Origin: a virus
IMG/VR virus record: IMGVR_UViG_3300004772_000008
Coordinates: 1-44,348 of that record
Reading direction: 5' to 3' (one strand)
DNA length: 44,348 bases
In this document: piece by piece, positions 17,627-26,404 of the stretch
How positions within the stretch are numbered: position 1 is the first letter of the stretch
Layout: each line of letters opens with the position of its first letter
Notes under the pieces: model-generated
What the model was told of the DNA's origin: nothing
Seen by the model: the letters and a program-made list of their open reading frames with translations, nothing else
The model's database searches: none
Made by a program: the position numbers and the translations under genes

Positions 17627-18094
17627 CTACGGCAGTGTTTCAATAGGCAAAATAACAGCGCGCGACAGACCGGCGCGACTGGTGATCATAACATGCAAGT
17701 TCATGTAGCCAGGCAACAGGGCGACAGACGTTAAATCAGCCGCGGCAAACCGCTCGTCATCCGGCATGCCGGTGTACTCTTCAAGCAGCAGATTTCTCGT
17801 GATATACATGTTTTCAGTGTTGAACGCTGCAATTACGTCACTGCGTGTGCGCAGCGCCCCACGGCGAACCAGCGCCATAAACGTCGAGCCTCGTGTCGGC
17901 AGGCCGCGCATCGAGCCCAACTCAGTAAGAAATTCCAGCGCCCAGCGCTGCGCCAGTTTTTGAATACCGGTACAAATCTGCCCGCTCGTGTCGCCGTCGT
18001 ACAGCGCGAGACCCAACTGCGCCTGGCCAGTCGCGCTGACATTGCGAAAAGCCAGGTAGTCGTATTTGCGGTTTGCGTAATCTGCAACAGTCAT
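17627..18094 (-). CDS. Small baseplate protein upstream of J-like gene
   Basis: The protein has 155 residues. I chose ATG 18094 because GAGG sits seven bases upstream; the upstream in-frame codon at 18106 is TTG. The C-terminal half, from GLPTRGSTFM to AGLSRAVILPI, has the look of the small wedge proteins related in role to T4 gp25/P2 W, which usually sit immediately upstream of J as here. I cannot show the diagnostic gp25 residues, so this is a positional assignment. Another possibility is an unrelated small wedge connector. Confidence 0.65.
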   Translation of the reverse strand: MTVADYANRKYDYLAFRNVSATGQAQLGLALYDGDTSGQICTGIQKLAQRWALEFLTELGSMRGLPTRGSTFMALVRRGALRTRSDVIAAFNTENMYITRNLLLEEYTGMPDDERFAAADLTSVALLPGYMNLHVMITSRAGLSRAVILPIETLP

Positions 18095-18111
18095 ACGGTA
18101 CCTCAAACCAG

Positions 18112-18618
18112 TTATGCGGTGCGGGCGGCCAGGGCTACATCTCGGTCATCCGGCGCGCCGTGTGACTCGCCGGCTTGGATTACTTCTTCAACGCTGGCGA
18201 GGAAGTACGAAAAAACACTGTCGGGGTTTTGGCCGTGGCCGTCGAGGCGCCCGTGCATCAACGAGGCGCAGCGCGCGTAGCTCGCGTGCCGAAACCGAAA
18301 TGCCCGCTCTTCGGTAGCCATAAAGTCAACTTGCCACTTGATGCCGATGAGATCAGCCACCGTGCCGCCGGAACTTCCGGGCCCGCTTAGCACCTGCTCG
18401 GAGTACATCTCGTTCAGCTTGTTGCGGTTCCAGGCCGGCTCGTGCAGTGACGGGACATCCAGCAGGTCGCGCGTTTTGAGCGCCTGTGGCACAACCCACG
18501 GCCGAAAGTTGTCTAGCGTCTGAAACTGATCAGCCAGCTGCAGCGCTGTTGTTTCAAGCTCGATAATACGCGCGCTAAACGCTCCGTCAACCGAAGCTTT
18601 TTTTGTACCGTGACTCAT
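18112..18618 (-). CDS. Unidentified baseplate-cluster protein
   Basis: This 168-residue protein has a strong AAGGAG site before ATG 18618. It is mostly helical and polar, with no signal peptide or membrane segment. A histidine/arginine-rich stretch (FRFRHASYARCASLMHGRLDGHG) lies in the C-terminal half. It separates the sigma-like gene from the small wedge gene. I do not recognise a family, and a structural or assembly role is inferred only from location. Confidence 0.65.
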   Translation of the reverse strand: MSHGTKKASVDGAFSARIIELETTALQLADQFQTLDNFRPWVVPQALKTRDLLDVPSLHEPAWNRNKLNEMYSEQVLSGPGSSGGTVADLIGIKWQVDFMATEERAFRFRHASYARCASLMHGRLDGHGQNPDSVFSYFLASVEEVIQAGESHGAPDDRDVALAARTA

Positions 18619-18627
18619 GGCTGCTCC

Positions 18628-19440
18628 TTAAAATCCACCTTGGGTAAACCGCTTATCGAGCATGGCTTGAATCTTGGCAGCGCGTTGACTTACGGCGCCT
18701 GATGTAATGTTCAAACGTTGCGCAATGTCTTGCGTGCTTGTGCGCCGGCGGCCGTTACGCCCAAGCGACATGTCCATGATTAATTTGTCTGTCGGGCCAA
18801 GATCTTCATAGACAAAGTTCATCCACGCTTGCGCACCGGTGTCGTGGCCCGGAATTTTGCTGGCGATATCCGCGTCTTCGTTTTCGTAGTCGTTTTCTGT
18901 CGTGGTAGTTCCCTCAGCCAGCGGCTGTTGAAACGCGCGAATCTTGCGAATGCGCCGCGAGGACAACATCGTGCTGTCAGCCAGCTCGTCGTCTGTGGGG
19001 TCGCGGCCAAGGCGATCGCGCAACTCGTTTTCGCTCTCTTGCAACCTTTGAAAGTCCAGACCGACCTGCTCCGGAATACGAATAATGTTCTGTTCTTGCG
19101 CGGTTATACGCCGCAGACTCTGTAACTGCGACAGCATGTGTGTGCGGACGTTTCCGCGTTTCGGGTCGTACGTTTCCAGCGCTTTAAGTGCCATCAGTTT
19201 GGCGCGCGACCGAATTGTCGGTCCGGCGTTTCCGCCAGCGTAGCTTGAGACCGCCGTGTCGATAACTGGCTGCAGCGACGCCAGCACTTTTGTGTTTGTT
19301 GCAGGCGTGCGCTGTTTTTGCCACGCGGCGTAGGTGGTATCAAAATCTTCACTGACACCGTGCGGGCGGCTTGGTGCGGAAAACGGCGCCGGCACATCGC
19401 CCAAAATAGACGGCATGCCTTTGAGTTTGTCGTCTGGCAT
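18628..19440 (-). CDS. Sigma-70-like RNA polymerase sigma factor
   Basis: The protein has 270 residues from ATG 19440, which has AAGGAG six bases upstream. Residues ~80-125 (KLMALKALETYDPKRGNVRT, then QSLRR and IIRIPEQV) resemble sigma region 2. LGRDPTDDELA at ~144-154 is the classic opening of a region 3-like helix. Residues ~205-262 match region 4, with a helix-turn-helix in TSTQDIAQRLNITSGAVSQR. A poorly conserved N-terminal ~50 residues replaces region 1. It presumably directs host RNA polymerase to phage late promoters. It is odd to find it translated between the baseplate hub and wedge genes, where its own synthesis would follow late transcription. It could alternatively be a virion-packaged or anti-termination factor. 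Confidence 0.85.
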   Translation of the reverse strand: MPDDKLKGMPSILGDVPAPFSAPSRPHGVSEDFDTTYAAWQKQRTPATNTKVLASLQPVIDTAVSSYAGGNAGPTIRSRAKLMALKALETYDPKRGNVRTHMLSQLQSLRRITAQEQNIIRIPEQVGLDFQRLQESENELRDRLGRDPTDDELADSTMLSSRRIRKIRAFQQPLAEGTTTTENDYENEDADIASKIPGHDTGAQAWMNFVYEDLGPTDKLIMDMSLGRNGRRRTSTQDIAQRLNITSGAVSQRAAKIQAMLDKRFTQGGF

Positions 19441-19442
19441 GA

Positions 19443-21101
19443 TTAACTCCTTATCGCAAGCGGCCCGCCAGCCCACGCATTTTTGTACAGCGGCGGCGCG
19501 TCACTTGTAAGCGTCGTGTTTTCGTTTTCTTCAGTCGTGCGGATATGCGCCACCGTAAAACTGGTGCCGGCTGTGGCGCGCTCTGCGTCAATTGCAAAAG
19601 CTACCTGCGTCACAGTTGCGTAGAGCACGTCAGGATCTTCTAAATCCATGGGCGGCGTTTGAATACCGATAATGCTGCCCGGCGCGATATCAAATCGCAG
19701 TTTGCCGGACAGCTCGCCGTGACGCTGATAAAGCACTTCTGTTTTGTACCAGTGCTCGGCAAATTTTGTGGCAGCCGCGCTGGTTTGCTGCGCGATTGTC
19801 GCTTCTGGGGCGGTGTAAAGATCCTCGGCTGTTGTCCGTGCGCCGCCGCGCGGTGTTGTAGTGTCTTTCGGGCTTCCTGCCGTGCCGGTGGCCCGCGGCG
19901 CAAAAGACGAGTTTGGCGTAATGTTCGTCATCCACGTTGGCGGTTCTTTCAATAGTTTAAAGCCGCGGATGTTTCTACCGGGCGCGTCTGTCGGCGGGTA
20001 AAACCCCAGCGGCAACTTGAATGTCGGCAGCGGTTTAAAATCGCGCCTGGCGCCAATTTGATAGCCGGTGTCAGCATTGGTCGAGTAAAAAATGTCGACG
20101 GATTCAAGTTGCTGCAAAACGCTGGCGTTAAAATTTGCGTAGTTGTACTCGTCCGCAAGGATGGTTAAATACGGAACCCTTAAACCGGCAAAAAACGGAA
20201 TAGGCAGCGCAAACTCCGCGCTGGGCGATATAGCGAAGTAAAACTGCGGTGCGTATTCACCGACAAGTTTGTTCCAAAAAGTCGTGTACGCAAAAGATTC
20301 TGTCGCGTCTTTTGCGATAGCCTGTTTGACAGCCCAGCTGACATTCGCTGTTTTCAAATCTTCGAGCGCAAGGCCTAGCGGTACGTAATAATCCCGGCCG
20401 GGGCCGTCCTTAGTCATTCGCTGCAACGCGTCAAGAACCGGCTGTTTTTGATCGTAAGTGGGGACCGCAGCGTCGTCTTGGTAGCGCGGTAAAGGCCAAC
20501 TCGCGATCTTTTTGAAAATGGGGTACATCACGTTACCCCAGATGTCCGTGCTGATGTTGTCAATGTTGATGATCTCGCCGCGCGAGTCCAGCGACGGAAT
20601 TGGACTGTGTTCTTTGTCAGCGCCGGCAGTACCCTCGGTATTTTGCAGCGCGTAATAGCCGGCGTTCTGCGCCAGGTCATACGGCGCTCCGGGAAACCAG
20701 TTCCCGTTCACCATCGAACCCTGGTTGACGTCGTCTAGCCAGTGCACGAGCTGCAGCGCGTAGTTAGCGCTGTTGTGGCTGCGCTGATAGCCAATACCGG
20801 CGTACTTGCCGCGAAAAATGACGTACGTGCCGGCATCCATCATGCTCGTGCGGCCGTCATGATTCGTGACTGACAGCGTCACGATAGCCAGCGCGCCGGG
20901 CTGCAGATCTTTACGCTGCTTGTGAATTGTGGCAGGCTCACCAGACCGCACTTCTTTGCCGGTTGCGACTGTGAGCGTAGCTGTGGGAATTGAGTTCAGG
21001 CCGAAAGATGCGCGAATCGACACGACGTCTGGGAAAACAACGTCGCCGATCTGCGCCGAGATCCTGAATGACGATGTGATGTATGGATCAGTTGCCGCCA
21101 C
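19443..21101 (-). CDS. Baseplate hub protein (late control D/gp27-like)
   Basis: The 552-residue protein starts at GTG 21101, with AGGAG eight bases upstream, and overlaps the end of the preceding gene by 14 bases. The N-terminal segment FPDVVSIRASFGLNSIPTAT, followed by a beta-barrel-like domain, resembles the hub proteins of contractile tails (P2 D, T4 gp27), which form the ring connecting tail tube and spike. Residues ~420-530 again have a barrel character (LSGKLRFDIAPGSIIGIQTP). It lies between tape measure and wedge genes, the standard hub position. The assignment rests on this N-terminal pattern and gene order. Confidence 0.7.
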   Translation of the reverse strand: MAATDPYITSSFRISAQIGDVVFPDVVSIRASFGLNSIPTATLTVATGKEVRSGEPATIHKQRKDLQPGALAIVTLSVTNHDGRTSMMDAGTYVIFRGKYAGIGYQRSHNSANYALQLVHWLDDVNQGSMVNGNWFPGAPYDLAQNAGYYALQNTEGTAGADKEHSPIPSLDSRGEIINIDNISTDIWGNVMYPIFKKIASWPLPRYQDDAAVPTYDQKQPVLDALQRMTKDGPGRDYYVPLGLALEDLKTANVSWAVKQAIAKDATESFAYTTFWNKLVGEYAPQFYFAISPSAEFALPIPFFAGLRVPYLTILADEYNYANFNASVLQQLESVDIFYSTNADTGYQIGARRDFKPLPTFKLPLGFYPPTDAPGRNIRGFKLLKEPPTWMTNITPNSSFAPRATGTAGSPKDTTTPRGGARTTAEDLYTAPEATIAQQTSAAATKFAEHWYKTEVLYQRHGELSGKLRFDIAPGSIIGIQTPPMDLEDPDVLYATVTQVAFAIDAERATAGTSFTVAHIRTTEENENTTLTSDAPPLYKNAWAGGPLAIRS

Positions 21102-21882
21102 GTGTCTGGCTCCTGGCTTTTTCAGTGCGGTAAATCATGGCGAGTACCAGCCCGCCCATGCGATACACAGGACTCGGGTGATCGAACCACAGATTCTTAA
21201 ACGTAGTGTATGGCTCAACCGGCGCAACACCGAAAAGCTCTAAAAACAACGGCTCGCCTAGTAATTCCAGTGTCGGCAGCAGTGTTGTGACGGCCGGCGC
21301 CGGTTTTGCGATCGTTGTAACCGCCCAGCGCGCGCCGTTTTGCGGACGCGCAATTTTCAGCGTCAGCGCGTTGTCTGGAAAAGGAATTGCCGCTGTTAAT
21401 CCGGCTGCCAGTGTAACCGGCGTCGTGCTGCGGGCACTCCCAATAACTGCCGAGATTGTCACCTGCGCGTCTTCAATAGCGACCATGTACTCGCGAAAAC
21501 TCTGTCCAGCCCCGTTCAGCGCGGCCGGCTGGCCCTGCACGCTCAGGCGGCTCATGTTGCTGACCTCGGGGTCAATAGATATCTTTGCGGCGGCCGAAAA
21601 GAACGGCGCGTCAAGCGGCGGCCAGTATGTGACGCGGGGGTCCAACTGGTACACGAACTCCTGCAGCTCTGTTTCGTGCAAATATCGCATCAGCTCCTGC
21701 GCCCGGAAGTTCATGAAATAGCGGTCCGGCGCAGTACCGAACAAAATGCGCCGCGGAAGCTGCAGATATGTAGGTAACACAACCGGCACAAAGTTGGCCG
21801 GAATGTACTCTTCGCCAACGTACTGGGGCTGGCTGCTTGCGCCAGAAACGTTCAACAGCAATGTGCGCGCGTGATTGATCAT
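21088..21882 (-). CDS. Unidentified tail/baseplate protein
   Basis: This 264-residue protein has an ATG overlapping the previous stop (ATGA), so translation is coupled. The C-terminal segment SPVYRMGGLVLAMIYRTEKAR and the central beta stretches suggest a soluble structural protein. There are no cysteines arranged in motifs and no enzymatic signature. It lies between the small post-tape-measure protein and the hub, where contractile phages usually encode tube initiator or hub-associated proteins, but I cannot identify it from sequence. Confidence 0.65.
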   Translation of the reverse strand: MINHARTLLLNVSGASSQPQYVGEEYIPANFVPVVLPTYLQLPRRILFGTAPDRYFMNFRAQELMRYLHETELQEFVYQLDPRVTYWPPLDAPFFSAAAKISIDPEVSNMSRLSVQGQPAALNGAGQSFREYMVAIEDAQVTISAVIGSARSTTPVTLAAGLTAAIPFPDNALTLKIARPQNGARWAVTTIAKPAPAVTTLLPTLELLGEPLFLELFGVAPVEPYTTFKNLWFDHPSPVYRMGGLVLAMIYRTEKARSQTRGGN

Positions 21883-22406
21883 CCTGTGTACCCAATGTCG
21901 GTACGTGAAGAAGCGTCAAAGTCGACTGCAGTCGGCACGTCGGTTTGCGGCAGCACATTGAACTGTAACGCCCACTGGCCGACCAATACGTCAGGTCGCG
22001 GCAGTTCAAGCCGCATGCCCGTTAAAAAACCCCAAAGCGCGCCACACCCGCCCAGCGAAATAGCCATGGCGCGCCGGCTGCGCGACAGTTTGTTGGTCTG
22101 ATAAAATGCGTGCAGTTCGCACATTGAGCCGCTGCCGCCGGCGGGGCCGCATGTCGGCGCAACGAACCCCATTCCAGACACGCGCAACTCGCCAACGCGG
22201 TCGCCAAACACGTATGCGTACACGAAGTTGTTGATTGTGTGCAGAAATTGAAAGTTGCCAGACTGCTCCAGCGTAAAGCCAGTCACCGGTACAGACAGCA
22301 TGCTGCCGTCAAACATGATCTTGAAAACAGCGCTGGCCTCGTCGGCACAGTCAAGTTTTACTGTGTACACGGCGCCGTCACACTGTGTGAATACGCTAGT
22401 TGCCAT
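21879..22406 (-). CDS. Unidentified small tail protein after tape measure
   Basis: The protein has 175 residues from ATG 22406, four bases after the tape measure stop (TGACATTATG); there is no strong Shine-Dalgarno, so coupling is likely. An in-frame extension to 22445 would overlap the tape measure and is less likely. The sequence is beta-rich at the start (VYTVKLDC) and has a central SGMGFVAPTCGPAGG segment. Proteins in this slot often cap or initiate the tube at the hub. No family is recognised. Confidence 0.65.
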   Translation of the reverse strand: MATSVFTQCDGAVYTVKLDCADEASAVFKIMFDGSMLSVPVTGFTLEQSGNFQFLHTINNFVYAYVFGDRVGELRVSGMGFVAPTCGPAGGSGSMCELHAFYQTNKLSRSRRAMAISLGGCGALWGFLTGMRLELPRPDVLVGQWALQFNVLPQTDVPTAVDFDASSRTDIGYTG

Positions 22407-22410
22407 AATG

Positions 22411-25400
22411 TCACGAAAACACTGGGGCGCCGTCGCCGGTGTCAACGGGCGGCTGGCCTACGGCGGCCAGCACAGCTTCGCGCATGCCGCGCACTTGCAA
22501 CGTACCGTTAATAGTAAGTTCGTTTTTACCCTCTGTGCTGGACAAAGAAACCGGCGAAATTTGCCCTGTCTCGCGCGTGGCGTCTGCGGCCGCCGCGGAG
22601 GCGCGTGTTTCGCTGCCGCTCGCGCGGTCGTCTTCTCGGCCCCGCGAAAAGCTCACTGTTTCTGCCGCAAGCTGTACTGTTTCAGCCCGAATTTCAGCCG
22701 TTGCTACTCGCTCGCCGTCGGCCGGCGGTGTGGTAGCCCCGTCGGCAGCGGCGTCCGGCGTGGTCGAACCGGCGGCCGTCGCGCTATCTTTCAGCCGTTT
22801 CGCCTTTGCCGCTAATGTAGCAGCCTCAACGCGTTTTTCTTCTTCGATCGCGTCGCCAAAACCCTCACTGACGCCGGCGCTGCTCAAAACAATGCCTTTC
22901 TTCGCAAGCTCGCTGGATCCGTGCAGGCCGCTCAGCTGCGTAAAATCGTTTTCATCGACAAATGTTTCAAGTTCAGCGAGCGCCGTTTTGTCGCCGAGCC
23001 CCGCGGCTTTGAATTTAGCTTTCGTGCGCTCGGCGGCGTCGCCAGCTAAACCCTGTGTCTCAATTGTTTTTTCTGCTAACGCCCGGGAAGCTTCTTCGAC
23101 GGCGTCCATGTCATCAGCGTTCATCATCGCGTACGACAGCTGCTCCACGCGGCCGATTTCTTTTTTGTTTTGTTCTCTTTCTTCTGGTGATGCGCCTTTA
23201 GCTTGCCCGCGCCGTGCTTTCGCGGTTGCTTCAAGCTGCGCCAGTGTTGTTTGTTTCTTAGCCGGGTCGAGAACGCCCTCGACTGCGCCAATGCCGTGAG
23301 ATTTTGAAATCGCGTCGATTTGGTCTGCACGAGATGTTGCTGTCCCGCCGACGTGCGCTCGATAAAGTGCTGTGATCTCTGCGTCTGCTTTAGTGTTGAG
23401 CTTCGTCGCAATGTCGGTGCTCGAAACGACCTCTGTGTCGCTATCAACACCCGCAAGGCTTTTGAGTTCTTCGATAGCGGCGGCGGCGCCTGGGCCGCCG
23501 GCTCGTGCCTCGGCGTAAGCTTTTGTTACATCAGAGGTGTTCACGGCGGCGGAATTAAAATTGCTCAACGCTCCGGCAAATGCGCCAGCCAGCTCTGGCG
23601 CGTAAGCGTCTCGCAATTCCGTTTTTTTCAACGCGTTGCCGATGCTGGCCGCGAATCGTCCTGCGTCAAACGTGCCGGACGTGCCGATGCGGTCCAACTC
23701 GTCTCCGAGCCGCTGTGCGATGGTTGTCTCGTGCCCGCGTGTCATACGAGCGTGCCGTTCTGCGCGATTTTGCGCCACATATTGTTCGCGCTCGAGTAAT
23801 TGTAACGTGCGCTTGTTTGTAAGCTGGTCTTCGCCGACAATGCCGTGGCCGGTTCGTGCAACGACAAACGCGTTAGACTGGGCGGCCATTCTGCCCAGGT
23901 TGTCAAGTTGCTCGGCTTTTGTACCGCCCAACAGCGCCGGAAGCAGCGCTGCTGCGCGGGATTCGGCAACAACCGGATCGAGACCTTGGCGAACAAACAT
24001 TTCTTTCAGCATTTCCGGTGCGCGGGCTTGCAAGTGCTCTGCGCGCTTGGTGGCGTCCATGGAGCCAGTCTCTTCCATGATCGTTTTTGTGAGCTGCAGG
24101 CTGAAGTCTTTCGCAAAGCCGTGTTTCTGTGCTTCTAACCTGTCGGGCGCGATACCCGACGCAATCGCGGCCGCGTCAAACTCTGGCCTGTTTACCTGCT
24201 GCATTACCTCGTGGCTCATGACCTCGTTGGCGATATCGCGCTGCAACTGGTAACGCTGCGCCCGATACACGTAACCCGCTTTCATGTTTTCTTGCGTATT
24301 CGGGTCAATAGCGTATGCGCGCAGCGTGTTGACATTTCCGCCGTGGGCGGCAAAAAAGTTGGTGACCGCTTGCGCGCCGCCCATTCCGGCCATTTCGGCA
24401 ATGTTGTGTGTTTTGCCGCCAACAGTAAACGTCTCTTTGCCTTCTTTGTACGCCTTGGCCATTGCTTGCAACTCAGGGCTGCTTTTGTAGGCTTCCGGAT
24501 TACTTTCAACAGCTCGGGCAACAGCGGCTAGCGTAACACCTACGCCGGAAGCATCGCCGCGCTGCATCCGCATAGCGGCTTCTTGCCCGGCTTCTGCTTG
24601 ATTCAGTTTGCCAAATCCGTGCTCATTAAAAGCGCCGGCGTCCCGCATGGCTTTCGACATCATCGTGGCGTTCAACGTGTTTTGCGTCGAAATTGTGCGC
24701 GACAAGCCGAGCGTGTCGCCGTACGCGCCGGTTTGCGCTGATATTCCGGCGAGCTGCTCAAACCCCATGCCAGCGTCGCGTGCTGACAGCCGCAGCTGCC
24801 TAAGCGTGCTTTCAACTTTACCAGCGCCGACTTGCGAAATTGTCCCCTGGCTTAGATGCTCGAGAGCTGCCAACAGTTGCGGCATTGGCGCATTGGTATT
24901 GCCGTTGTCGCCAAAGATTTCCCGAACAGCGGCAACGGCACCACTAAACTTCTTTACTTTGTCAGCTGTGCGCGACGCGTCAACATTGCCGGCCGCAAGA
25001 TCGTAACCGCCAAGTTTTTCAAGCCCGCCGAGTTCTTTCTCCATCTCGGCGGGCGATTTAGCGCTGTGGTCGGCTTCTCGGAAGTCGTCAATCTTCCGCA
25101 TCGTGTCGTCTAACCGGCCGCGATAAGTCGGCAGCTGGTCTTTGACAATATTTTTCTGCTCTTCTTCGGTGGTTTCGGCAAACGTACGCCCGTGAAATTT
25201 AGTGTCTGATTTCAGAAGTTCGCGATGCGCAAACTCCTCAGCCAGCCGGTTCATCGTGGGTTCGTCTCGCGCCTTCTCCGATACAGCTTTAACGCGCTCG
25301 GCCGGAGACAGCGCCCCGAGGCTTTGCGGCAACATGCCGCGCTGAAACAAATGTTCCATCATCTGCGCGGATTGCCCGCCAGAAAAACCGTGCATGTCGT

Positions 25401-26010
25401 CAATGTCGGCGCCCGGGCCGTACATGTTGGCGTGCACAGACTTTGTAAGATTTTCGAGCGATCGCCCGCTCATGCGCTCGCCGCCTAACGTATCGCGCCG
25501 ATAAAAGCCGATTTTGTTAACAGCGGCCGCTAGCAAGGCTGGGTCACCTTTTGAGCCAAACATAACGCCTTCAAGCGTGTCGGGACCCATAATACTGCCG
25601 AGCACTTGTTTTCCGACCGGGTTATTCAGCATGCCGGCAATATTGTCGGCACTTTCTTTATTCAGTGGCGACGCCCCGCCGCCAACCAACGCGGTCGCGA
25701 ACCCTTGAATTTTGGTCGAAACATCGGCGTTTCCGGAGGCGTTTGCAGCCAGCGCGGCGCTACGTGTTGCCTGCTGGTAGCGCGCTGCCAATAGCTGATC
25801 CGCGACGTTTTGCCCGGGCATCATGTTTGCCATGAAATTTCCTGGGCCGGCCATCTGCTGCAGCATCGGAATGCCAAACAGCATCATGGCCAGACTCCCG
25901 GCTTCCCCGCCAGGCATACCGCTCATCGGTACCGGTGAGTATGCAGGCGGCCGCATTGGCGCCAAAGTAGGCGACCAGGGGTTACCGGGAATAGGGTACG
26001 GATCTGCCAT
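22411..26010 (-). CDS. Tail tape measure protein
   Basis: This 1199-residue protein is the largest in the operon between the chaperone pair and the baseplate genes. It is dominated by Ala/Gln/Glu-rich helices with many Met/Gly segments near the N-terminus. The section EHLSQGTISQVGAGKVESTL followed by SARDAGMGFEQLAGISAQTG reads like the conserved core of phage tape measures. The protein spans the tail lumen and sets tail length. By the usual 0.15 nm per residue, the tail would be about 180 nm, which is an estimate. The start ATG follows the chaperone stop by four bases without a clear ribosome site. Confidence 0.85.
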   Translation of the reverse strand: MADPYPIPGNPWSPTLAPMRPPAYSPVPMSGMPGGEAGSLAMMLFGIPMLQQMAGPGNFMANMMPGQNVADQLLAARYQQATRSAALAANASGNADVSTKIQGFATALVGGGASPLNKESADNIAGMLNNPVGKQVLGSIMGPDTLEGVMFGSKGDPALLAAAVNKIGFYRRDTLGGERMSGRSLENLTKSVHANMYGPGADIDDMHGFSGGQSAQMMEHLFQRGMLPQSLGALSPAERVKAVSEKARDEPTMNRLAEEFAHRELLKSDTKFHGRTFAETTEEEQKNIVKDQLPTYRGRLDDTMRKIDDFREADHSAKSPAEMEKELGGLEKLGGYDLAAGNVDASRTADKVKKFSGAVAAVREIFGDNGNTNAPMPQLLAALEHLSQGTISQVGAGKVESTLRQLRLSARDAGMGFEQLAGISAQTGAYGDTLGLSRTISTQNTLNATMMSKAMRDAGAFNEHGFGKLNQAEAGQEAAMRMQRGDASGVGVTLAAVARAVESNPEAYKSSPELQAMAKAYKEGKETFTVGGKTHNIAEMAGMGGAQAVTNFFAAHGGNVNTLRAYAIDPNTQENMKAGYVYRAQRYQLQRDIANEVMSHEVMQQVNRPEFDAAAIASGIAPDRLEAQKHGFAKDFSLQLTKTIMEETGSMDATKRAEHLQARAPEMLKEMFVRQGLDPVVAESRAAALLPALLGGTKAEQLDNLGRMAAQSNAFVVARTGHGIVGEDQLTNKRTLQLLEREQYVAQNRAERHARMTRGHETTIAQRLGDELDRIGTSGTFDAGRFAASIGNALKKTELRDAYAPELAGAFAGALSNFNSAAVNTSDVTKAYAEARAGGPGAAAAIEELKSLAGVDSDTEVVSSTDIATKLNTKADAEITALYRAHVGGTATSRADQIDAISKSHGIGAVEGVLDPAKKQTTLAQLEATAKARRGQAKGASPEEREQNKKEIGRVEQLSYAMMNADDMDAVEEASRALAEKTIETQGLAGDAAERTKAKFKAAGLGDKTALAELETFVDENDFTQLSGLHGSSELAKKGIVLSSAGVSEGFGDAIEEEKRVEAATLAAKAKRLKDSATAAGSTTPDAAADGATTPPADGERVATAEIRAETVQLAAETVSFSRGREDDRASGSETRASAAAADATRETGQISPVSLSSTEGKNELTINGTLQVRGMREAVLAAVGQPPVDTGDGAPVFS

Positions 26011-26014
26011 AAAA

Positions 26015-26404
26015 TTACTGCTGCTGTTTCTTTTTCAGCGTCGCCTGCCACGCCTTGTAGCGTTCAATCATGTTTTGCGTGTCATTAATTGTATCTTTTT
26101 GCGTAGCCGCTTTTTCGCCTTCTCGCCACGGAAAAATGACGGTTTGCAGCAAACTCAAAGACTCGCTGGCCCGCGTTTTTACATTTTCCGCGCTTTCCGG
26201 CGTCAAATTTTGTTTAAGCACATACGTCAGCCAGTGCCGGTGCACGACGTCCAGCAGCGCAAGCTCTTCTCGGCGCTGCATTTCGGCAAACATTAACCGA
26301 TGGCGCATCTTCCAATTGATATCTTTGGGATCGGCCCGGGTGTAGTCGATTAACCCGGAAGCAGCAGCCCGCACCATGTAGGCGGCTACCCGATCCCGTT
26401 CCAA
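26015..26404 (-). CDS. Tail assembly chaperone, frameshift extension (second ORF)
   Basis: This ORF of about 129 codons lies in the -1 frame relative to the preceding ORF and overlaps its end (26386-26404). Its first codon in the open frame is TTG, with no Shine-Dalgarno; the first ATG is at 26377, also poorly placed. The sequence is highly charged and helical, ending LKKKQQQ. In most long-tailed phages the gene pair just before the tape measure is expressed as a short product and a -1 frameshifted fusion (lambda G/GT type). This ORF is the probable T-like extension, joined at the T5 run near 26404-26410. Confidence 0.7.
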   Translation of the reverse strand: MERDRVAAYMVRAAASGLIDYTRADPKDINWKMRHRLMFAEMQRREELALLDVVHRHWLTYVLKQNLTPESAENVKTRASESLSLLQTVIFPWREGEKAATQKDTINDTQNMIERYKAWQATLKKKQQQ

